Made by a program: the position numbers and the translations under genes. Shown piece after piece: positions 57,023 through 64,000 of a stretch of DNA of 64,000 nucleotides (the stretch's first letter is position 1; every line of letters begins with the position of its first letter). The notes beneath the pieces are model-generated. The model was not told the DNA's origin, searched no databases, and saw only the letters and a list, made by a program, of their open reading frames with translations. The DNA is from Phoma sp. XZ068 (Eukaryota > Ascomycota > Dothideomycetes > Pleosporales > Didymellaceae): positions 744,001 through 808,000 of the forward strand of contig RBKR01000016.1 of the NCBI GenBank assembly GCA_004835665.1, given 5' to 3'.

Positions 57023-60000
57023 GAGGAGTGGAAATGCGGATGGTTCCTGAAGAGTAGTGGATGTCAAGCTCGCTTGCCGCTCGCCCGTCGATAATCAATT
57101 AGGTGGCAATTGGTCCCAGGTGCATCGAGGGTATTAATTGCTCTTGATATCAGACAATGAAACAAACGTTCCAAGCTCAAGGAATCGATGCCAACGAAGG
57201 AATCGCTGTGTCCTGTCAGCGGCTGGACTGTCGGTCGTCATATTCGAGCACTCACAAGTTGGAAGAGCAGGTAGGCTCCACGCGGGGTAATGATGTGATG
57301 TAATCGCTCGACGGAGAGACCCAAACAATTGTTTCGAGCTTTGTGAAGGAGTGAGGCTGGAGGGCAGAATTAGATGATGTTTGAAGCGGTGGACAGTCTA
57401 CGGGATGTAGGTGTAGGAAAGTGCAGGTAAAGCGCACGTACCGAGAACTATCAGGGTGATAGAACGGGAGCGGGAGTACCAAATAGTAGAAGGGAATGGG
57501 TAGGAAGGAGGGCTATATGATTGTTGCGTCGGCGAATTGCGAGGCTCCCTGATTGTCAAAGCAGGCGGGTCCTTGACGATATAATAAGAGGGAAGGGAAT
57601 AGTGGCAACGGCGACGGCGGCTTCAACAAGCAGGCATATCCTGTAACGACGCGAGTGGACGCTACTCTCAGCCTTGACAGCCTGGGATGGGTTGATCGGA
57701 GAAATTCGACGTATCCTGGCCAGGGCGAGAGTGTTTGTGGCAGGTGAAGCGTGAGGGGGGGATATGCACGAGATGGGACAGTAGTGAGCGAATACTGTCT
57801 GCAGTGGTGCGGTGCTCAAGGGGAGATGCAGCTTTCTCTGCGACTACGACACGCTATATTTCTGGTGGCTTGGGAGAGCCTTACCTGCTTGGGCTGGCCG
57901 ACAGTTGCTGGCGAGAAGTAGCGTAACGATCGCCCCTGCTGAGGTCCCTGCTAGGCCGTGAAAGGGAGACTTTTGAACATGAGGCAGCCCTGCTGGGGAT
58001 GTTCGCCGCCAGCCCCGTCTGCCCGTTCGTGGGTTCTGGCCCTTGAGACGATCGACGCAGCTCAGAGACGCTTTCTGTGCGCTCTCCACTTCCACAACCG
58101 CACCATGCACGGCTAGCTAGTTACCCATGACTCCACGCCGGCCGGCCTTTGACGGCTAAGAAAACAGCGTAAGCTTCACGTTCCTGGACGGCGGCCGCAC
58201 ATGGGGCACTCCCCTGAAACCCTCCGGCTGTGACACTGTGCATCCAGGAACAGCTATGCGTAGCGCATATCGTTCAGAGTACGAACGCTGGGAGATGAGC
58301 TGCCCCGTGGCCGCACCGTGGCATATTGTGGCTCTGTCCAGGCGAGTTCGGAACCGGATGCTCAAGGCATAGCGATGCGGAGAAGGCCTAGCAATGGATG
58401 TGCGCGGGGACAGGCACTTTGAAGAGACGACAAGCGAGCTGGGATGCAATTCCGCTCCCGGACAAGTGCGGCCTGTCTTCAGCGCGATAGGATGTGACCG
58501 TCAGCGCCGACATGGCTAACCCTCGCGGAGCCGGGACGATGCGCTATGTTTCACCCGCTCGCGTCTGCTTCCCGGCTTGTTGACAAGTCGGTCCTCTCTG
58601 CGGCGGAAACGCTTTCCCCGCGGTTGTCAGCAATGCGTGCTGAACAAACTTCCGAGCATCATGCATGTCAGGAGAGTAGCGATAACACTCGCCGCTCTGG
58701 ACCATGTTTTGATTGCGACCTTCATCATTATTCTTGGAACGAGAGCACCTCGAAAACGGCTAGTGTGCACGTGCCACCGGAAGACTCCATTTTGCTGAAG
58801 CTCGGACGTAAATCATGCATCACACACATGGTCCAAAGCGAATCCCCGGCGCTCTCAGCACACCGCGACCCATGAACAACGTTGTCAATCGCGGAAAGAT
58901 GCGCACTTGCTGCCCGAGATGCGCAGATGCGGTTTCCACGTTTTGATTACCCTCAGCCGCGGCGGTGAGCACTTCCGCCGGCGGCAGATACCATCCATTC
59001 ATGATCAGCACGCCCCGCATGCCCGCTCTCCGTTCTCATTCGGCCCCAGGTTGCCCTGAGCAGCAATTCCAAGCCGACCCACGCCGCAGAGGCCTGCATG
59101 CTGGCTCGGCATATGACAGGTCAATTAGCGTGGGGCTGTGAGTACCGTGAGCAACGATAATAATGCGACTGGGGGAATTGTGCCCTGGAGCTGCAGCTGC
59201 ATCACGAAAGCAGGCGTGCTGCACCGGATCAGCTGTTTAATTATCCTAGCATCCTTGACCGTTGAGTATCAGGGACCAGGATCTCGCGGCTGGGAAGGCA
59301 GAGCTGCACTCTATCTGCCGTGACGGCATAGGCGTCATCGCGATAGAGAAACAACCAAATTATACACTGACAATCGCTCAGGCAGAGGAGCATCGCAGAC
59401 AGCAATGACGATCCGTCATGATGCCGTCAAAAAGCAGCCTAGGCGGGCCTTCAATGTGTGGCTTGGTGGCCAGAGAAATTGGATCGACCGGATACCTCGC
59501 TGACTCGCGGCGTGAACAATGATGTGCTTCCAGGGTCATCCCCGCCGCCGCAGCCACCGACTTGTCCATTTGCGGATGGCCAGAGGTTCCCAATGTAGCT
59601 AACAAGACTACTCGCCTGCCCCTCTCCAGCCAGCGTCAGCTCCTCTTGTTTCCTCGTGGCAGCAGCCGCCGCTGAACTTGGCCAGCGTTATCTACACGTG
59701 GTCCACTTATCAATTTCAGGTATCACCGAGCCTGATCGCAAAACTGAATCGATAGGATGGACGTTACAATCGACGTTGAGATAGACTTCTGTTTAATGCT
59801 CGGGAGGCGGAGAGCGGGCCAATAGGTCGGATATGCTAATACCGTCGAGGCCACAGTTCGACCTGGAATTTGCACTGGCCAGGAACCGTGATGCTAGGAC
59901 TACCGTTGCTCCTTGGTGCTTAACAAAGCAATTATAGGGCCCAAACACATATGTATAGGATCTGTGCTCTCAGGCTGAAAATCCGTAGATACGACACTAT

Positions 60001-63000
60001 TGACCGGTAAGTGCCCAACTCATTTGGGGTAGAAGATCATTTTCAACGTCTTGGTTCTGCTCGTTACACCTCCTCGTTGCAATCGGTCGGCCTCCTCCCT
60101 GCCCTGTCGTTACATTGATCAAATACAACGACACCTACGATGGCAGACCACTGTTCCACGTTGCACTTCTTACTCAACCGTGGCAAGTTTATATGCGCAT
60201 TTCTTCCAGATTTCCTCATAAATCTCACAGTAATCTGACCAAGTGAACAGATGGATTACTTTGACAGCTAGTTTCAGAACGATTCGTGTTACACATCATG
60301 GACGCCATTCACGACTCCACACGAGCCTCTCGTCGATCCCTTGGTTTCACTCACAATGGACAACCGTAGGGACGATGCTAACATTGCACAAGTCTCGCTA
60401 CACAAGGTCGCAATCTTTCGCTTCGACAGTACGACATCATCGAAGTGTTGCTGCTGCACGTCAGCTGCAGCAGTCGCCCACACTACAGCAGTAGCTTTCG
60501 CCATCACGAACGCGGCCCGATTGAGAACGCTTCTATTCATCCGGTTGCGGTAACCGCGTCTGACCCACCTGAAACATTATCTGCTGTTCAAGATAGTGGC
60601 ACTTCATTTGAAGTGTGACTCTTCAACAAGTGTTTACGATCATGCACAATCATCAACAAGCAGAAAGGCCCAGCTGATCGCTGCAAATCAGTATCAGATA
60701 TGCAGATTTGTATCCTCGTGTCCAATACCAACAGCTTCACCACAGAACTTGGCGCTTGTCCACCTCTATCGATAATCAAGAGCGAACCATCTCGACTGTC
60801 GGTGTGCGCCATAGTGAGGCGAGTCATTGCCGATCCTTCCCCGGTTCCAACTCCATTCATCTCTCCTATGTCCGCGTTGAACGGTATCAGAGTGCTACAG
60901 GTGCAGCATCGAAACATCTGCTCGACCTTGTGTATTCAGACCCACCTGTAGACCGTTTTCAACTCACACACGCGGTACGAAACTATCGACGATACTACAG
61001 ATCAGCACTGTCATGCGGACTCGCACGTCACGATCGTTACGCTATCGAGATAGCAGCCTATGACAATCACATCCCTCTTGCATCTTTTGCACCTTCCATC
61101 TGACAGGATTGTTCATCTTCAACGCTTTAGGTAGCTTGACCGAGGAAATAGTGTGAAAATTGGTACGTACCACGAGGCAATCCTTTACTCTCTCCACATT
61201 ATTAGCACTTGCGTGTACGAAATGGCCCCTTCGTACTGAGCGTGCGCGCTATGAATTCAGCCTTCTTCTCAGGCACCAGATCACGAATTAAGGCTCGGCA
61301 ACGCCTCGGCTAGTCCATTTGTCACTTCGTGGTGGATGCTCCGGCCCGCACAGCTGTAGCTGAAAGCGTAATTGCGGACGCCACGCGACAAAAAAAAACT
61401 GGGCATCGTCGTTATTGTTACTAACACATGCTGCGAAATAATGTCTATACCAGGGTTTCAGTGCGGCTCGGAGAATTTCTCAATAATGTTCAGGAGAATA
61501 AAGACACTTCCGGGAGATTTGTGCACCCCGGTCCGGGAGCATGCATCGACCTGCATGGATTTCGTGGGTACGCCTTCAAGCCGAACTGTTTCGCATCATA
61601 TGACCATGTGGCTTCCTCCTTCCGCGGTTCATGCGGTTTGTGTGGATTTTTTTGTTTGTGCACGGTTGCTCAGGGACTGGCCACGCCTATCAATACTCAA
61701 TACAGGCGATATGACCCACAAACGGTGTCGGTCACTCTTGTGGCTACGGGCAGGCACAGACGAAGACTTGTGGCCGGCACCAATTTCAAACTTTATTGTC
61801 AGTCTTGGTCAGAAAGGAGCTGGTACCCTAGCGGTTAGTGCCAGGACTCGTCGTCTAGGACTGCCGTAGATCCCTCTAACGCGAAGCACGTGCGACTCAC
61901 GATATCCTGTCGATCCGGACCGCGGTCTGTGCGGACGCAAAAACACAGGTCGACGTCGGACTGCAGTTACGAGATCCTGTGACTTTAGAAGCAATACTTC
62001 CACTTCAGATCCTGCAGTCACTTGGCGGTCTGGTATGCCGCGCAACATGCACTGCAAAAGTGCTTAGTGCTCGCCAGCCAACAGTTTCACTAAGCGCATC
62101 TATTCCTGGCTCAGTCGCAACAGTCGAGAGTGCATTGAGGGAGGAGCCACGCCTAGATGATAGCGGCGGCATCTCCGAGCTCAAGAATCTGTGTATTTCG
62201 TTTAACTGACTCCTTGATCACAGACAAAGACGTTGGCCTGGTGTCGCCTTTATGCAAGGAATGCAACCATCTCCGTTTCTACGCCACCAGCAGTCTGCAG
62301 CCATATGCAACCTTTCATTAGTGCTCATCAACCTTCCTTCTTGATTGAGTGGGGAGTTTGCACGTGGTTCAAACATTTTGACACGAGACAGACCATCAGT
62401 GCAGGCAGTTTTCGCGGTTCCAGTGGCGACTTCCGGAGGCTACAGCGGAATTCACGATACACTTCCAAATGATGTGTCTGACCCTCTTCGAAATTGTGGC
62501 TTCGTCTGTCAAGCAGCCTGTTGGATCCGCCCGTTATTGATCAGCTAGGTGGTCTATGCAGGAACGTGGAGCGAACAGTCAGGCCATTTCAGCCACAAGT
62601 GTGAGCTTCAGCCAATTTCCGACCGTCGGAGCCATCCGTGAGTAAAGCACCAAGATTGTAAAAACGTCCAGCTCTAGTAGCCGGTGATTATCCACAGGAA
62701 TGACCAGCAGACGCCCACTGCAGGCGGTTTCAACCGTGTCTCTTGTCCTGAACTTAGTCATGAGCTAAGATCGACAGGCCAACCTCTTCTAAAGTCAACA
62801 ATACGAATGTGGATAAATCAATCATGCACACTTCCTTGTGCGCTGTGATTGCAAATGCTGCGATCTGCGCACCGTCTCGCTGTTTCAATGCTTCGCCACA
62901 GTGGAAATAAGCGCGGGTGACCGATTGTGTTTGCCCTAAACAGGGTGCTTCGAATCTCAGCCAGCCTAGATCAACGTTTTGCGAACGTTGTAGCGGATGA

Positions 63001-64000
63001 CGACTTACTTCCTCCCGGTGCGGGACATGTCATGCGGCGCGCAAACTCACAAACAAATGACAGAGTCATGGACGGGCGGCTCTTGAAGGCCGCGATGAGC
63101 CGAGGTACTGCACTACTATGCCACGCTCCAAGTTGAACGATATCACATATTTGCACCTGGCATACCCTGCAGGGCTTGCGACTCACATCGCCGTGAAAGT
63201 TAACTTGTTTCATATCGATTCTCACAGGAAGAGGGGTCATTGACCCCATCGAGCTTGTCTCGCATATTGGCCTTATGTCCTTGCCACGTGGGATATCTCA
63301 CAGAAACTTCAACCTACTGTGAACGATGCACATACCCCAGCTGACCAACAGTTCACCAAAGTTTTGACCAACATCTGCACGGAGAACCGCGCAATTCCCC
63401 ACTCAGAAGAGTGAGTGGCCTGATCTCTACGAATGCAGCGACTTCCTGCATGCCATACCCCTTAGTCCAGACGGGAAAGCATCTCAGTCACATCTCGTGA
63501 CTGATCGGCCGGAACGCGGCGTTGTGAGCGAACCAATACGTTGGAGAAAGTCACCTCGAAACGGGGACTATCAAACTTGCTCTCGATGGCTAGGAGTGAT
63601 CCCGATATCGCGACGGCTTCCGTATCTAGGCCTAATTGTCCTAATGAGTGGGTTTACGGCAACAGAATTTGACCAAAGTGATCGTTTCCAGTTTCGTACG
63701 ATATTGACTGGTGCCAGCCCAATAAGATAGGTGGGAATATCGCACATCTCTCGTGTCTATCGCAGCCACTGAGATTTCATCGTCAGAACCTGCACACCTT
63801 GGCACATATGCAACTTGGTATGAGCAAGATTGCATCATCTAGAGCTCATCATCATGACTGCGGTGGCGTAGCCTTACCTGCGGCGATAGCCTTTGAAGGA
63901 CCGAGCCGAAGTGACTGGCTGAGAACTCGCAGCTCTCGTGTGCCCCTCACGGGAGCTGGGGGCCAGCTTTTTGTGCTGAGGCAGAGGAAGTCATCACATC
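57023..64000. other. Gene-free interval of about 7 kb upstream of the WOPR gene
   Basis: From the WOPR start codon to the right edge I find no recognisable gene on either strand. Base composition is near 50% GC, so this does not look like an AT-rich, repeat-induced point-mutated transposon block. Open frames up to 165 codons (for example 61372-61869 and 61428-61838, which overlap in different frames) do not resemble proteins. The first 500 bases or so probably hold a spliced leader; the rest may be regulatory DNA or non-coding transcription units that sequence alone cannot show. The true right boundary is beyond the window. Confidence 0.5.

Noticed and set aside
55229..57067. Longer WOPR protein starting at 57067
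   Set aside because: The codon at 57067 is TTG. The first ATG is at 57022, and the sequence before it looks like an intron end.
61372..61869. Two overlapping open frames of 136-165 codons
   Set aside because: They overlap in different frames and neither has protein-like composition or splice support.
1..64000. CRISPR array, prokaryotic operon, prophage or viral insert
   Set aside because: Spliceosomal introns and eukaryotic genes throughout; no regularly spaced repeats and no viral or transposase-like protein.

Overview
This window is nuclear DNA from a filamentous ascomycete (Pezizomycotina, possibly a dothideomycete; the class is an inference). The evidence is the protein families present (a Ste12 with a homeodomain plus two C-terminal C2H2 fingers, a WOPR/Gti1-Pac2 regulator, a fungal cyclin H, a Hal4-type kinase), many short introns of about 48-100 nt with GTANGT donors and CTAAC/CTGAC branch sites, and about 50% GC without AT-rich blocks. 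I rebuilt exons by hand from frame continuity and splice signals, so gene ends are coding ends only.

Layout. 1-11.9 kb: a left-truncated SLP1-type SUN protein, a Hal4/Sat4 kinase, a small unknown gene, a BTB protein and a cation diffusion facilitator of manganese type. 14.6-21.6 kb: ribosomal protein eL39, an N-terminal amidase (Nta1), divergently a Coq8 kinase, and convergently a cardiolipin synthase. 21.6-26.5 kb: nearly 5 kb without genes, then STE12. 30-33.2 kb: MTO1 and mitochondrial SSB in tandem. 33.5-42.1 kb: WDR70, a degenerate SDR, an unknown 555-aa protein, and the head-to-head pair RPT2/UBC1. 42.3-48.4 kb: a small secreted protein, a secreted LVIVD-repeat protein and cyclin H. 49.2-53.5 kb: a membrane-anchored coiled-coil protein and a decayed gene. 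55.2-57.0 kb: the WOPR regulator, transcribed leftward away from about 7 kb of DNA with no recognisable gene.

Most genes are conserved housekeeping genes and do not form a biosynthetic cluster. Themes are mitochondrial function (COQ8, CRD1, MTO1, RIM1), protein turnover (NTA1, RPT2, UBC1) and developmental or virulence regulation (STE12, WOPR). The last two each have an unusually long gene-free upstream region. I found no CRISPR array, intact transposon, tRNA or rRNA. I did not find a convincing new multi-gene system; the less ordinary items are the micro-exons, a GC-AG intron, a gene whose intron acceptor doubles as a stop codon, a fresh-looking pseudogene, a non-canonical SDR and the two long regulatory deserts.
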